The notes: generated by a model not told the origin, from the sequence alone. A DNA stretch of 64,000 bases from Pseudomonas sp. dw_358 (GCF_018449655.1 NZ_JAAVUX010000006.1:62001-126000); one strand, 5' to 3'; shown: positions 1-9,212, counted from the stretch's first letter. A program made the numbers and translations.

Positions 1-1659
1 GTCTCCGAGCCGCTGACCCACACGCTGCATCCCCCGCAAGGCGTGGGCGGCACCGAGGCGTCTGCGCGGCAAGCCATGCAGCTGGTGTTTCTGCATTGGG
101 GGCTGCATGGCTGGGGTGTATTCGCCTTTGTCGGCATGGCGCTGGCGTATTTTGCCTACCGTCACAACCTGCCGTTGGCTTTGCGATCGGCACTGTACCC
201 ACTGATCGGCAAGCGCATCAACGGACCTATCGGCTACGCCGTGGACGGCTTCGGTATCATCGCCACGGTCTTCGGCCTCGGCGCGGACATGGGCTTTGGC
301 GTGCTGCACCTGAATGCGGGCCTGGACTACCTGTTCGGCATGCCCCACACCCACTGGGTGCAGATGGGCCTCATCGTGCTGATGATGGGCGCCGCGATTG
401 CCGTGGCAGTGGCGGGCGTCGACAAGGGCGTGCGGGTAATGTCGGACATCAACATGCTGCTGGCCTGTGCCTTGTTGCTGTTCGTGTTGTTTGCCGGGCC
501 TACCCAGCACCTGCTCAATACCCTGATCCAGAACATCGGTGACTATCTGGGCGCCTTGCCGACCAAGAGCTTTGACGTCTATGCCTACAACCCCAAGAGC
601 GACTGGCTGGGCAATTGGACGGTGTTCTACTGGGCCTGGTGGATCGCGTGGGCACCCTTTGTCGGGTTGTTCATCGCCCGGATCTCCCGTGGCCGTACCA
701 TCCGCGAATTCGTCTTCGGCGTGCTGCTGATTCCGCTGGGCTTTACCTTGGCGTGGATGTCGATCTTCGGCAACAGCGCCATCGAGCTGGTGCTCGGCCA
801 CGGAATGACCGCGCTGGGACAATCGGCGCTGGATGACCCGTCCAAGACCTTGTACCTGTTGCTGGAAACCTACCCCTGGAGCAAGACGGTGATCGCGGTC
901 ACCGTTTTCATCAGCTTCGTCTTCTTCGTCACCTCCGCAGACTCCGGCACCGTGGTGCTCTCGACTTTGTCCGCCCGGGGTGGCAACCCCGACGAAGATG
1001 GGCCGAAGTGGCTCCGGGTATTCTGGGGTGCGATGACCGCGCTGATCACCGGCGGTCTACTGTTTGCAGGCAACATTGATTCGCTGAAATCGGCGGTGGT
1101 GCTGACCTCGCTGCCGTTCTCGCTGATCCTGCTGGCGATGATGTGGGGGCTGCACAAGGCTTTTCACATGGAATCCCAGCGCAAGATCGCTCAGCTGTAT
1201 TCGCTGGCGCCGGTGGCGAGCAGTCGACGAGGCCGTGGCGGCTGGCGCCAGCGCCTGACCCAGGCAGTAAGCTTCCCGTCCCGCGATGAAGTCTATCGCG
1301 TCATGGAAAGCGTGGTGCGGCCTTCCATCGCCGAAGTCACGGCGGTGTTTGCCGAAAAGGGACTGACTGCGGTCACTCAGGAGGACAGCGGCCACGACAA
1401 CGTCACCCTGGAAATCGGCCACGGTGAAGAGCGGCCCTTCATCTATCAGGTGCAGATGCGCGGCTACTTCACACCGTCCTTCGCCCGTGGTGGCATGGGG
1501 AACCAAGAGCTCAAGAACCGCCGCTACTACCGGGCCGAAGTGCACCTGGCCGAAGGCAGTCAGGACTACGATCTGGTGGGCTATAACAAGGAACAGGTGA
1601 TCAACGATATCCTCGACCAGTACGAACGGCATATGCAGTTCTTGCACATGGTTCGATAG
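1..1659 (+). CDS. betT: BCCT-family transporter, probably choline (BetT-like), 5'-truncated
   Basis: The reading frame is open from base 1, so the start lies upstream; 552 residues are present. This is an inner-membrane betaine/choline/carnitine transporter. The visible core has many hydrophobic helices and the Trp-rich BCCT signature (FYWAWWIAWAPFVG, near 630-665), followed by the ISRGRTIREF loop. After the last helix comes a hydrophilic tail of about 150 residues, the C-terminal osmosensing extension known from BetT. Assuming a usual BetT length of 650-680 residues, about 100 N-terminal residues are missing. Choline as substrate is inferred from the long tail; another quaternary amine is possible. 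It is followed by a 112-bp gap and the aldo-keto reductase gene on the same strand. Confidence 0.85.
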   Translation, partial: VSEPLTHTLHPPQGVGGTEASARQAMQLVFLHWGLHGWGVFAFVGMALAYFAYRHNLPLALRSALYPLIGKRINGPIGYAVDGFGIIATVFGLGADMGFGVLHLNAGLDYLFGMPHTHWVQMGLIVLMMGAAIAVAVAGVDKGVRVMSDINMLLACALLLFVLFAGPTQHLLNTLIQNIGDYLGALPTKSFDVYAYNPKSDWLGNWTVFYWAWWIAWAPFVGLFIARISRGRTIREFVFGVLLIPLGFTLAWMSIFGNSAIELVLGHGMTALGQSALDDPSKTLYLLLETYPWSKTVIAVTVFISFVFFVTSADSGTVVLSTLSARGGNPDEDGPKWLRVFWGAMTALITGGLLFAGNIDSLKSAVVLTSLPFSLILLAMMWGLHKAFHMESQRKIAQLYSLAPVASSRRGRGGWRQRLTQAVSFPSRDEVYRVMESVVRPSIAEVTAVFAEKGLTAVTQEDSGHDNVTLEIGHGEERPFIYQVQMRGYFTPSFARGGMGNQELKNRRYYRAEVHLAEGSQDYDLVGYNKEQVINDILDQYERHMQFLHMVR

Positions 1660-1771
1660 GCGGGGCAGAGAGTCGCCGATGGGCGGGGCCATCACGGCTT
1701 GATCGGAACCGCCACCCGCTTTCCCGCCTCAACAACATCCAACAACAACGTCAATGAGAACAGGAAAGACC

Positions 1772-2809
1772 ATGACCTATATCGCTGCCGAGAACCGTTA
1801 CGAATCCATTCCCTACCGCCGCGTCGGCCGCAGCGGCCTGGTCCTGCCGGCCTTGTCCATGGGCCTGTGGCACAACTTCGGCGATGCCACGCCGATCGAC
1901 ACCCAGCGGGCCATGCTGCGCACGGCGTTCGACCTGGGCATCAACCATTTCGACCTGGCCAATAACTACGGCCCACCCTACGGCAGCGCCGAGGTCAATT
2001 TCGGCCGACTGCTGCGCGAAGACTTCCAGCCGTATCGTGACGAGCTGATCATTTCCACCAAGGCCGGCTGGGACATGTGGCCGGGCCCCTATGGGCAGGG
2101 TGGGGGGTCGCGCAAATACGTGCTGGCGAGCCTGGACCAGAGCCTGCAGCGCATGGGGCTGGATTACGTGGACATCTTCTATTCCCACCGCTTCGACGCC
2201 GATACACCGCTGGAAGAAACAGCCAGCGCATTGGCCACCGCCGTGCAGCAGGGCAAGGCACTGTACATCGGTATCTCTTCCTATTCCGGGGCGAAAACCC
2301 GGGAGATCACCCGGTTCCTGAAGGAATGGAAAGTGCCGCTGTTGATTCATCAGCCGGCCTACAACCTGCTGAACCGCTGGGTCGAGAAAGACCTGCTGGA
2401 TGTGACCGATGAGCTGGGTGCCGGGGTGATTGTGTTCACGGCGCTGGCTCAGGGCTTGTTGAGTGACAAGTACCTTAACGGTGTGCCGGAGCAGTCACGG
2501 GTCAACCGTCCGGGGGGTGGCTCTTTGCCCAAATCCCACCTGTCGGAAAGCAACCTGGCGCACATCCGCGCCCTCAATGAAATCGCCCGCAAACGCGGCC
2601 AGAGCCTGGCCCAGATGGCCCTCGCCTGGACTCTGCGCGACCCGCGCGTCACCTCGGCCCTGATCGGCGCCAGCCGGCCGGAGCAGATCATCGAAAACGT
2701 CCGGGCCCTCGACAACCTGGTCTTCAGCAACGAAGAACTGGCCGAGATCGACCGCTTCGCGGTGGAGGGCGGGATCAATCTTTGGGAGAAGCCGTCGTTG
2801 GCAGAGTAG
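1772..2809 (+). CDS. gpr: Aldo-keto reductase, Gpr/YghZ type
   Basis: 345-residue NADPH-dependent reductase, close throughout to E. coli YghZ (L-glyceraldehyde 3-phosphate reductase, 346 residues), which reduces small aldehydes including methylglyoxal. Visible family features are HFDLANNYGPPYGSAE (catalytic Asp and Tyr), ISTKAGWDMWPGPYG (catalytic Lys), VDIFYSHRFD (His), and the C-terminal NADP-binding stretch ending in LIGASRPEQIIENV. The start at 1772 is preferred over an in-frame ATG at 1754 because AGGAAAG lies just upstream of it. The gene converges on tauD across a REPIN-like palindrome. A role linked to sulfur or choline metabolism is not supported by anything I see. Confidence 0.88.
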   Translation: MTYIAAENRYESIPYRRVGRSGLVLPALSMGLWHNFGDATPIDTQRAMLRTAFDLGINHFDLANNYGPPYGSAEVNFGRLLREDFQPYRDELIISTKAGWDMWPGPYGQGGGSRKYVLASLDQSLQRMGLDYVDIFYSHRFDADTPLEETASALATAVQQGKALYIGISSYSGAKTREITRFLKEWKVPLLIHQPAYNLLNRWVEKDLLDVTDELGAGVIVFTALAQGLLSDKYLNGVPEQSRVNRPGGGSLPKSHLSESNLAHIRALNEIARKRGQSLAQMALAWTLRDPRVTSALIGASRPEQIIENVRALDNLVFSNEELAEIDRFAVEGGINLWEKPSLAE

Positions 2810-2830
2810 CTGCCCGCAGGTGACGCCTCT

Positions 2831-2925
2831 GTGGGGGCGTGCGAAGCCCGCGAACAACGTTGCACGGCGGTGACTGCGTAGCTTCCCTCGCGGGCTTGCG
2901 GAGCGCCGGAGCAACGCGCCCCCAC
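2831..2925. repeat. REPIN-like nested palindrome
   Basis: Outer arms GTGGGGGCG (2831-2839) and CGCCCCCAC (2917-2925) enclose inner arms GCCCGCGA (2846-2853) and TCGCGGGC (2888-2895). The whole unit sits between the convergent gpr and tauD genes. Two REP units in inverted orientation form a REPIN, which is common in fluorescent pseudomonads. It could fold in either transcript and serve as a bidirectional 3' boundary. Confidence 0.7.
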
Positions 2926-2929
2926 GGGT

Positions 2930-3763
2930 TCAAAATGGTGCGTCTCCCAACACCGTCGCCCGGTGCATCACGCGCCGTTGCGGGCGGTAGTCGTCCACCG
3001 CGTAGTGCTGCGTGCAGCGGTTGTCCCAGAACGCCACATCCCCGGCTTGCCACTGCCAACGCACGGTGAATTCCGGGCGAGTGCTGTGGGCGAACAGCAG
3101 CTTGAGGATCGCCGCACTTTCGTTGGCTTCCAGTTCGTTGATGCGCGAGGTGAAGCCTTCGCTGACGAACAGGCACTTGCGCCCGCTGATTGGATGGGTG
3201 CGGATCACCGGGTGGGACAGCGGCGGATGCTGGCGGCGCGTGGCCTCATAGCGAGCGAGGTCTTCGGCAGTGCTGCCGAAGCGCTGCAGCGGGAAGGATT
3301 GGGTGAAATCGTGGGTGGCGGTAAGACCGTCCAACAGGTGCCGCAGGGGCGCGGACAGAGCTTCATACGCAGCGATGCCGCTGGCCCACAAGGTATCGCC
3401 ACCATAGGGCGGGACCTGCTTGGCACTGAGCACCGCGCCCATGGCCGGGGTCGGCAGAAACGTCACATCGGTGTGCCAGATGGCGTTGTCCCGGACATCG
3501 GTGACGGCGGTGTCAAGGATCAGCACTTCCGGTTGGTCCGGCACATTGGGATAGATCGGGTGAATGTGCAGATCGCCAAAACGATGGGCGAAACGCGCCT
3601 GCTGTCGCGGGGTCAGTGGCTGATTGCGGAAAAACAGCACCTGGTGTTCCAGCAGCGCCTGCTCGACGCTGTCGCGCTCGGCATCGCTCAGGTCGCGACT
3701 CAGGTCCACACCGTCGACGCGAGCGCCGAGGGCAGGGCTGATCACAGATATCGTCAGACTCAT
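2930..3763 (-). CDS. tauD: Taurine dioxygenase TauD
   Basis: 277-residue Fe(II)/2-oxoglutarate-dependent dioxygenase. It hydroxylates taurine, which breaks down to sulfite and aminoacetaldehyde and so supplies sulfur. The iron ligands fit the family: His97 and Asp99 in [10 protein letters not shown], and distal His267 in RVMHRATV. The E. coli enzyme is about 283 residues. The start at 3763 gives [10 protein letters not shown], preceded by AAGAG; an upstream in-frame start at 3805 would add 14 residues without family similarity. It is the last gene of tauABCD, 55 bp after tauC. Sulfur-starvation control is known for the family; no operator was identified here. Confidence 0.93.
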   Translation of the reverse strand: MSLTISVISPALGARVDGVDLSRDLSDAERDSVEQALLEHQVLFFRNQPLTPRQQARFAHRFGDLHIHPIYPNVPDQPEVLILDTAVTDVRDNAIWHTDVTFLPTPAMGAVLSAKQVPPYGGDTLWASGIAAYEALSAPLRHLLDGLTATHDFTQSFPLQRFGSTAEDLARYEATRRQHPPLSHPVIRTHPISGRKCLFVSEGFTSRINELEANESAAILKLLFAHSTRPEFTVRWQWQAGDVAFWDNRCTQHYAVDDYRPQRRVMHRATVLGDAPF

Positions 3764-3818
3764 GTTGGGCTCTTCAATGCAGCGCCGAACTGTCGGCGTG
3801 GTCAAGGTCGATTGTGAA

Positions 3819-4652
3819 TCAGTGGCTCTGGCCGTGCCAAGGCACCAGCTTGCGCTGCAGCACGCGCAGTCCCATTTCCAGGCTGAAGGCGATCAGCGCG
3901 ATGATCAGGATGCCCAGTACCACCACGTCGGTCACCAGGAACTGCGCGGCCGATTGCACCATGAAGCCCAGGCCGCTGGTGGCGGCGATCAATTCGGCGG
4001 CCACCAGGGTGGACCAGCCGACCCCCAGCCCGATCCGAATGCCGGTGAGGATTTCCGGCAGGGCGCTGGGCAGGATCACGTGGCGAATCAGCTGCGTGCG
4101 TGTGGCCCCCAGCGATTGCGCGGCCCGCAGGCGTGTGGGGTCGACATTGCGCACCCCCGTGGCGGTGGCAATGGCGATCGGTGCAAAGATCGCCAGGTAG
4201 ATCAACAGCACTTTGGACAGCTCGCCAATCCCGCACCAGATTACGATCAATGGCAGATAAGCCAACGGCGGCACCGGTCGATAGATCTCGATCAGCGGGT
4301 CGAAGATACCCTGGGCAATGCGGTTGGTGCCGATGGCGATGCCGGTGGGAATGGCCAGCACCACGGCGAAAAACAGCGCCAGGCCGATCCGTTGCAGGCT
4401 GGCACCCAGGTGTTGCCATAGCGTTACGTCCATGTAGCCTTTGGTCGCCAGCAGCCAGGCCTTCTGCAGCACCGCGCCGGGTGGGGGCAGAAACAGCGGG
4501 TCGATCAAACCGGCGGCCGTCACTGCCCACCACAGCACCAACACGCTGAGCAACGTCAAAGTGCTGATCCAGCGGGTACTCATCTGCCGGGGTCTGGCGA
4601 CCTTGGGCGGTACCTGGGCGGTCTTTGCCACGGGAAGTTCGTAGCTGCTCAT
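3819..4652 (-). CDS. tauC: Taurine ABC transporter permease TauC
   Basis: 277-residue inner-membrane permease of the taurine importer, with about six hydrophobic helices. The ABC-permease EAA loop is visible in the C-terminal half ([27 protein letters not shown]), where it contacts the ATPase TauB. The N-terminal 30 residues are polar and cytoplasmic. Its start overlaps the tauB stop by 4 bp (4649-4652), implying translational coupling. It is related to ssuC later in the window; taurine rather than alkanesulfonate specificity is assigned from linkage to tauA and tauD. Confidence 0.93.
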   Translation of the reverse strand: MSSYELPVAKTAQVPPKVARPRQMSTRWISTLTLLSVLVLWWAVTAAGLIDPLFLPPPGAVLQKAWLLATKGYMDVTLWQHLGASLQRIGLALFFAVVLAIPTGIAIGTNRIAQGIFDPLIEIYRPVPPLAYLPLIVIWCGIGELSKVLLIYLAIFAPIAIATATGVRNVDPTRLRAAQSLGATRTQLIRHVILPSALPEILTGIRIGLGVGWSTLVAAELIAATSGLGFMVQSAAQFLVTDVVVLGILIIALIAFSLEMGLRVLQRKLVPWHGQSH

Positions 4653-5440
4653 GCGGGCTCCTGGCGCGACGCGCTGCGTTGGGAGAACACCCGGGCCAAC
4701 ACGTGCTCGCGGGTTTCGATGAAGCGGGGGTCGGACTTGATCGCCCGGGCCGACTCCCCGGCGCTGTAGCGTTGGCCGAAGTCCAGGCTCAGACGCTCTT
4801 CGATGTGCCCGGGGTTGGGGGCCAGCAAGATCAGGTCAGTCGCCAGGAACACGGCCTCTTCGATGTCATGGGTGATGAGAAAGATCGGTTTGGCGGTGCG
4901 CTGCCAGACCTGCAGCAAGAGCTCTTGCATCTGTTCGCGAGTGAAGGCGTCAAGGGCGCCGAAGGGCTCGTCCATCAACAGCAGGCGTGGGTCGGCGGCG
5001 AGGGCGCGGGCCAGGCCTACGCGTTGTTTCTGGCCGCCGGACAATTGCCAGACATGCCGGTTGCCGAAGTCTGCGAGGTCCACCAGCGCGAGCATTTCCT
5101 GTGCGCGCTTTTCGCGCTGGGGGCGAGGCACGCCTGCCAACTCCAGGCCAAAGGCGACATTGCCCAGGACGTCTTGCCAGGGCAGCAGGCCGTCGTCCTG
5201 GAACACCACCCCGCGTTCGGCACTCGGACCTTGCACGGGCACGCCGTCCAGGGTGATGCGCCCGGCGCTGGGGCTGACGAAGCCGGCTATCAGATTGAGC
5301 AGGGAGGTCTTGCCACTGCCTGAGGGGCCCAGTGCTACCAGAAGCTGTTGTGGCCCGAGGGTCAGGGAGATGTCGGCCAGTACCGGCTCGGCAGCGCCTG
5401 GGTATTGGGCGCTGATGCGGTCGAGTTGTAGCTGGGCCAT
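4649..5440 (-). CDS. tauB: Taurine ABC transporter ATPase TauB
   Basis: 263-residue ATP-binding subunit. Walker A is GPSGSGKTS, the signature is [15 protein letters not shown], Walker B is [12 protein letters not shown], and the switch His lies in [11 protein letters not shown]. It energises taurine import with TauC and TauA. The start at 5440 ([10 protein letters not shown]) follows AGGAGTCTTTC, a good ribosome-binding site; a longer in-frame extension to 5554 would read through the REPIN and is rejected. It is separated from tauA by 146 bp carrying that REPIN, whereas tauB and tauC overlap. Steps below tauA may therefore be expressed at a lower level. Confidence 0.93.
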   Translation of the reverse strand: MAQLQLDRISAQYPGAAEPVLADISLTLGPQQLLVALGPSGSGKTSLLNLIAGFVSPSAGRITLDGVPVQGPSAERGVVFQDDGLLPWQDVLGNVAFGLELAGVPRPQREKRAQEMLALVDLADFGNRHVWQLSGGQKQRVGLARALAADPRLLLMDEPFGALDAFTREQMQELLLQVWQRTAKPIFLITHDIEEAVFLATDLILLAPNPGHIEERLSLDFGQRYSAGESARAIKSDPRFIETREHVLARVFSQRSASRQEPA

Positions 5441-5478
5441 GAAAGACTCCTGCTTGAGGCAATAAAAAAATGAGGCTC

Positions 5479-5569
5479 CTGCAGGACCGAGCTTGCTCGG
5501 GAACGGCGGGCTCCGGTTTGAACTGGGGAACCGCGTTGCGTTGTTCCCGAGCAAGCCAGGCCCTGCAGG
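5479..5569. repeat. REPIN between tauA and tauB
   Basis: Perfect inverted repeats: GCTTGCTCGGGAAC (5491-5504) with GTTCCCGAGCAAGC (5543-5556), flanked by CCTGCAGG at 5479-5486 and 5562-5569. The core is the P. fluorescens REP word, also seen near 13936 and 34957. It lies inside the tau operon, downstream of the binding-protein gene. A folded element there can protect the upstream mRNA or damp downstream expression; that effect is inference. Confidence 0.85.
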
Positions 5570-5586
5570 TCAGTTGCAGCCTGCGC

Positions 5587-6591
5587 TTATTCGGTCACGA
5601 ATCGGGTGCTCACATACGGCGAATAATCCGGCAACACGCTTTCTATCTTGCCTTGCTCTTTCAGAAACTCGGCCGTCCTGGCGATCGCCTTCGGTGTACC
5701 GTCCAGCAGGGCGGTTTGTGCCTGGGCGTCGGGAAACGCCGAGCCGGTGAGGATTTCCGGTACATCGGCGGCGTTGGAGCCGGTCAGTTTGGCGATTTTT
5801 TGCACGGGCACCGAGTCGGCGGTCCAGCTGTCTTTATGGGCTGCGTAATCAGCGAACGCATCCAGAGTGATTTTGGCGAATTTGGCAATCACCTCCGGGT
5901 GCTTGTCGGCGTAGTCCTTGCGTGCGACCCAGACTTCGAAGGTCGGCGCGCCCCACTGGGCAACCTGTGCGGCGTCGGTCAAGGTCTTGCCGGTCTTGCG
6001 AATCTCGCCCAAGGCCGGTGACCAGACGAAGGCGCCATCAATATCCCCACGTTTCCACGCGGCGGCGATCTCGGTCGGGTTCAGGTTGACCACCTTGACC
6101 TTGCCTTCCAGCCCCCAGTGCTTCAGCGCTCCCAACAAGCTGTAGTGGGACGTCGAGACAAAGGGCGTGGCAATCGTCTTGCCCACCAGCTGCTGCGGGT
6201 CGGTGATGCCGCTGCCGTTGCGCACCACCAGCGCCTCTGCCGAATTGATTTGCGCCGCGACCAGGAAGGTCACCAGCGGCAGCTTGCGCGATGTGGCAGC
6301 GGCCAGCGGGCTGGAACCCAGGTCGCCGATCTGCAGGTCACCTGAGGCCAGGGCCGCCACCACCTCCGGGCCGGCGTTGAAGCGGCGCCAGTCGATTTTT
6401 TGCCCAATCGCCTTGTCGTAGGCGCCGTCGGCCTGGGGCACTTTGCTCGGATCGATGCCGGTCTGGTAGCCGATGCGCAGGGTGTCTTCAGCTTGAGCGG
6501 GTAGCGCGGCGGCCAAGGCTACCGCCACCGTCAGCCCGGAAAAAAGCCTGAACATGAAATTCGAGTTATGAAAGATGCTGCCGATAGCCAT
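5587..6591 (-). CDS. tauA: Taurine-binding periplasmic protein TauA
   Basis: 334-residue substrate-binding protein that delivers taurine to TauBC. A Sec signal peptide ends at ALPAQA, and the mature protein begins EDTLRIGYQTGIDPSKV, typical of TauA. Other family stretches are DWRRFNAGPEVVAALASGDLQIGDLGSSPLAAA and AFVWSPALGEIRKTGK. Two starts are possible: 6591, with GAGG six bases upstream, which I chose, or 6555 (MFRLFSGL), which gives a more compact signal peptide but has no clear ribosome-binding site. It heads the tauABCD operon, facing the porin gene across an AT-rich gap of about 390 bp. Confidence 0.92.
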   Translation of the reverse strand: MAIGSIFHNSNFMFRLFSGLTVAVALAAALPAQAEDTLRIGYQTGIDPSKVPQADGAYDKAIGQKIDWRRFNAGPEVVAALASGDLQIGDLGSSPLAAATSRKLPLVTFLVAAQINSAEALVVRNGSGITDPQQLVGKTIATPFVSTSHYSLLGALKHWGLEGKVKVVNLNPTEIAAAWKRGDIDGAFVWSPALGEIRKTGKTLTDAAQVAQWGAPTFEVWVARKDYADKHPEVIAKFAKITLDAFADYAAHKDSWTADSVPVQKIAKLTGSNAADVPEILTGSAFPDAQAQTALLDGTPKAIARTAEFLKEQGKIESVLPDYSPYVSTRFVTE

Positions 6592-6978
6592 GGAACACCT
6601 CAAAGGCGCTGCAAAGATTAAATAAAGGTGGGAAGCAAGGCGTCCGGAGGCCCGGTTTTTCCAATCTAAACGATCTAAAAAATGACCAATAAATAATTTA
6701 TAGGCATTAGCTTATGAATTTATGTCTTTTAAAGATCTCCTCAGGTTGGTGCTAGCAATTTAATATTTCGAAATCTTCTAAGCTGCGCTGAAACTAATCT
6801 TTTTCCTGTCATGAATTTATCTTTAAGCTGCACGCCCTGAGAAACGGTTCGGAAGACAGGCCCTGGTCATTGATTGATCGGTCACCTTTTGGCACTAACC
6901 GCGCCCAGCGGCCACCACGGAACAGCAGATTCCGGGCCGATGTTTACAAAAATTAGAAAATTCGAGAGGAGCGCTTCA
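6592..6978. promoter_or_regulatory. Divergent AT-rich control region, tauA / OprD-like gene
   Basis: This 387-bp gap separates divergent tauA and the porin gene. Its middle (about 6660-6840) is strikingly AT-rich for this genome and contains a loose dyad around TTTATAGGCATTAGCTTATG. No coding sequence is visible. It must hold promoters in both directions. Regulation by a CysB/Cbl-type sulfur activator is expected from the families, but I cannot mark a site with confidence. Confidence 0.5.
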
Positions 6979-8373
6979 ATGTTCAAATCCACCTTGGCAC
7001 TGGCTGTCGCGGCTGGCGTCCTTCTGGTTGGTCAGGCGCAAGCCGACGGCTTTCTGGAAGACAGCACCGCCACCCTGAAACTGCGCAACTACTACATCAA
7101 TACCGATAACCGTGACTCGCAGGCCGGCACTGCGGCCAACAAGAAGGCCGGTGTTCAGAGCAAGAACGAAGAATGGGGCCAGGCGTTTCAGGCCGAATTC
7201 ACTTCCGGTTACACCCAGGGCACTGTCGGCTTCGGTCTCGACGCCATTGGCGTCTACGCACTGCGTCTGGATTCCAGTGGCGGCAAGAGCGGCAACGCCA
7301 CCGGCCTGCTGGACGGCGGCACCGTATTCCCCAGCGGTGACGGCAGCAGCGCAGTCAATGATTTCGCCACCGGCGGCCTGACCGCCAAGGCCCGCGTTTC
7401 CAAGACTGTCTTCAAACTGGGCACCCTGCAGCCAAAACTGCCGGTGATCATGTCCAACGACGGTCGTCTGGTGCCGCAATGGTGGCAAGGTGGCCAGGTC
7501 ACCTCTAACGAGATCAAGGACCTGACCCTGATTGCCGGTAAGATCAGCGAGGCCAAGGGCCGTAACTCCAGCAACCTGGAAGACCTGTCCATCAGTGGCG
7601 CCAACGGCAGCGGCAACAGCAACATCGGCGAACGCAGCAACGATTTCCGTTACGCCGGCGCCGACTACAAGGTCAACAAGGACCTGTTGTTGCAGTACTA
7701 CTACGGCAACCTGGAAAACTTCTATAAACAGCACTTCCTCGGTCTGGTCCATAACTGGTCCATCGGCCCGGGTGTGTTGAAATCCGACCTGCGCTATTTC
7801 AACAGCAGCAGCGATGGCCATGACGGTAACGACGCGGCGTACTACACCACCGGTGACTACCATGCGGTCAACGGCAAGGGTGAAGTCAGCAACAACCTGG
7901 CCAGCGGTCTGTTCCTCTACACCGTGGCCGGCCACACCTTCGGTGGTGGTTACCAGGTCAGCAACGGCAGCAGCGACTTCCCGTGGCTGAACCAGGGTGA
8001 CGGTTCGTCGAACTACACCATCACTGACATGCAAATCCAGAAGTTCGGCCGTGCCGGCGAGAAAACCTGGCAGGCCCGTTACTCCTATGACTTCGCCAAG
8101 CTCGGTTTCCCGGGTGCCACCTTCGGTGTGGTCTACCTGCATGGCGACAACATCGACACCTACGGTGCGAAGTCGGGCTCGACGTTCGTCCAGACCAACA
8201 ACAACGCATCGGAATGGGAACGTGATATCACCATCGCCTACGTCGTGCCGGAAGGTCCGCTGAAGAACTTCGGCATCATGTGGAAAAACGCAGCCTGGCG
8301 TAACGACATCGTCGGCCAGCGCGAGCAGGACGAAAACCGTGTGATCCTGAGCTATCAGATCCCGCTGTTGTAA
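6979..8373 (+). CDS. OprD-family outer-membrane porin
   Basis: 464-residue outer-membrane beta-barrel of the OprD/OccD-OccK family. The signal peptide ends ...LLVGQAQA near residue 22. The mature start DGFLEDSTATLKLRNYYIN is the canonical OprD opening, and alternating aromatic strands lead to the C-terminal strand VILSYQIPLL. The start at 6979 has GAGAGGA upstream; an earlier in-frame ATG at 6874 gives an implausible N-terminus and is rejected. Its position between tauABCD and lsfA-ssu suggests it admits sulfonates, but that is inference, since OprD paralogues carry many small anionic or basic solutes. A strong terminator follows. Confidence 0.85.
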   Translation: MFKSTLALAVAAGVLLVGQAQADGFLEDSTATLKLRNYYINTDNRDSQAGTAANKKAGVQSKNEEWGQAFQAEFTSGYTQGTVGFGLDAIGVYALRLDSSGGKSGNATGLLDGGTVFPSGDGSSAVNDFATGGLTAKARVSKTVFKLGTLQPKLPVIMSNDGRLVPQWWQGGQVTSNEIKDLTLIAGKISEAKGRNSSNLEDLSISGANGSGNSNIGERSNDFRYAGADYKVNKDLLLQYYYGNLENFYKQHFLGLVHNWSIGPGVLKSDLRYFNSSSDGHDGNDAAYYTTGDYHAVNGKGEVSNNLASGLFLYTVAGHTFGGGYQVSNGSSDFPWLNQGDGSSNYTITDMQIQKFGRAGEKTWQARYSYDFAKLGFPGATFGVVYLHGDNIDTYGAKSGSTFVQTNNNASEWERDITIAYVVPEGPLKNFGIMWKNAAWRNDIVGQREQDENRVILSYQIPLL

Positions 8374-8387
8374 GCCTTGCCAAGAGA

Positions 8388-8413
8388 CCCGGCCTGATGG
8401 CCGGGTTTTTTTT
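8388..8413 (+). terminator. Rho-independent terminator after porin gene
   Basis: A perfect 7-bp stem CCCGGCC/GGCCGGG (8388-8394, 8399-8405) with a TGAT loop is followed directly by eight T residues (8406-8413). It starts 14 bp after the porin stop. This makes the porin a single-gene unit and isolates lsfA-ssu transcription. Confidence 0.93.
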
Positions 8414-8424
8414 CGTCTGCATTT

Positions 8425-8537
8425 TGGGAGGCTTATATATATGTTTATAGAATATACAAATCGTTATTTATTCTTTTTTATATTCTGAAACTCCGTGCAC
8501 AGTAGCGCTCCATGCAACCCCAGCCAAGGAGCAGCAC
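8425..8537 (+). promoter_or_regulatory. AT-rich upstream region of lsfA-ssu
   Basis: The stretch from about 8433 to 8490 is almost wholly A/T (runs such as TTATATATATGTTTATAG and TTATTCTTTTTTATATTCTG), unlike the surrounding DNA. It lies between the porin terminator and lsfA and must contain the lsfA promoter. The composition resembles the tauA/porin gap, compatible with a shared sulfur-starvation activator (CysB type). No exact site is claimed. lsfA has its own AAGGAG ribosome-binding site. Confidence 0.5.
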
Positions 8538-9176
8538 ATGAGCCTCAGACTCGGCGACATCGCCCCCGACTTCGCACAGGATTCCAGCGCCGGCACGATT
8601 CGTTTTCACGAGTGGCTGGGCGATAGCTGGGGCGTGCTCTTTTCTCATCCGGCGGACTTCACCCCGGTCTGCACCACCGAGTTGGGCTTCACCGCCAAGC
8701 TCAAGGATGAATTTGCCCAGCGTGGCGTCAAGGCCATCGCCCTCTCGGTGGACCCGGTGGACTCCCATCATCGCTGGATCGAAGACATCAACGAAACCCA
8801 GCACACCACCGTCAACTTTCCGATCCTGGCCGACGCCGACCGCAAGGTCTCGGACTTGTACGACCTGATTCACCCGAATGCCAACGACACCCTCACCGTG
8901 CGTTCGCTGTTCGTGATCGACCCCCACAAGAAAGTGCGCCTGACCATTACTTATCCGGCCAGCACCGGGCGCAATTTCCACGAAATCCTGCGGGTGATCG
9001 ATTCCCTGCAATTGACTGACAGCCACAAGGTGGCCACCCCGGCCAACTGGCAGGACGGTGATGACGTGGTCATTGTCCCGTCGCTCAAGGACGAAGCCGA
9101 ACTCAAGCAACGCTTCCCAAAAGGTTACAAAGCGGTCAAGCCGTACCTGCGCCTGACCCCGCAACCCAATCGCTGA
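8538..9176 (+). CDS. lsfA: 1-Cys peroxiredoxin LsfA
   Basis: 212-residue Prx6-type peroxidase. The peroxidatic Cys45 sits in HPADFTPVCTTELG, followed by the long C-terminal 1-Cys domain (PANWQDGDDVVI...KGYKAVKPYLR). LsfA was described in P. putida as a sulfate-starvation-induced protein, and its gene lies by the ssu genes in Pseudomonas. It probably detoxifies peroxide, perhaps formed when reduced flavin leaks from the SsuD monooxygenase; that link is inference. The start at 8538 follows AAGGAGCAGCAC. Only 36 bp separate it from ssuA, so co-transcription is likely. It occupies the place where ssuE might be expected. Confidence 0.9.
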   Translation: MSLRLGDIAPDFAQDSSAGTIRFHEWLGDSWGVLFSHPADFTPVCTTELGFTAKLKDEFAQRGVKAIALSVDPVDSHHRWIEDINETQHTTVNFPILADADRKVSDLYDLIHPNANDTLTVRSLFVIDPHKKVRLTITYPASTGRNFHEILRVIDSLQLTDSHKVATPANWQDGDDVVIVPSLKDEAELKQRFPKGYKAVKPYLRLTPQPNR

Positions 9177-9212
9177 TCCCCACGACAATTTAAAGCTGTA
9201 TGGAGAGCGCCA

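Noticed and set aside
6976..8142. Minus-strand frame antisense to the porin
   Set aside because: The porin has signal peptide, barrel pattern and terminator; the shadow shows no family.
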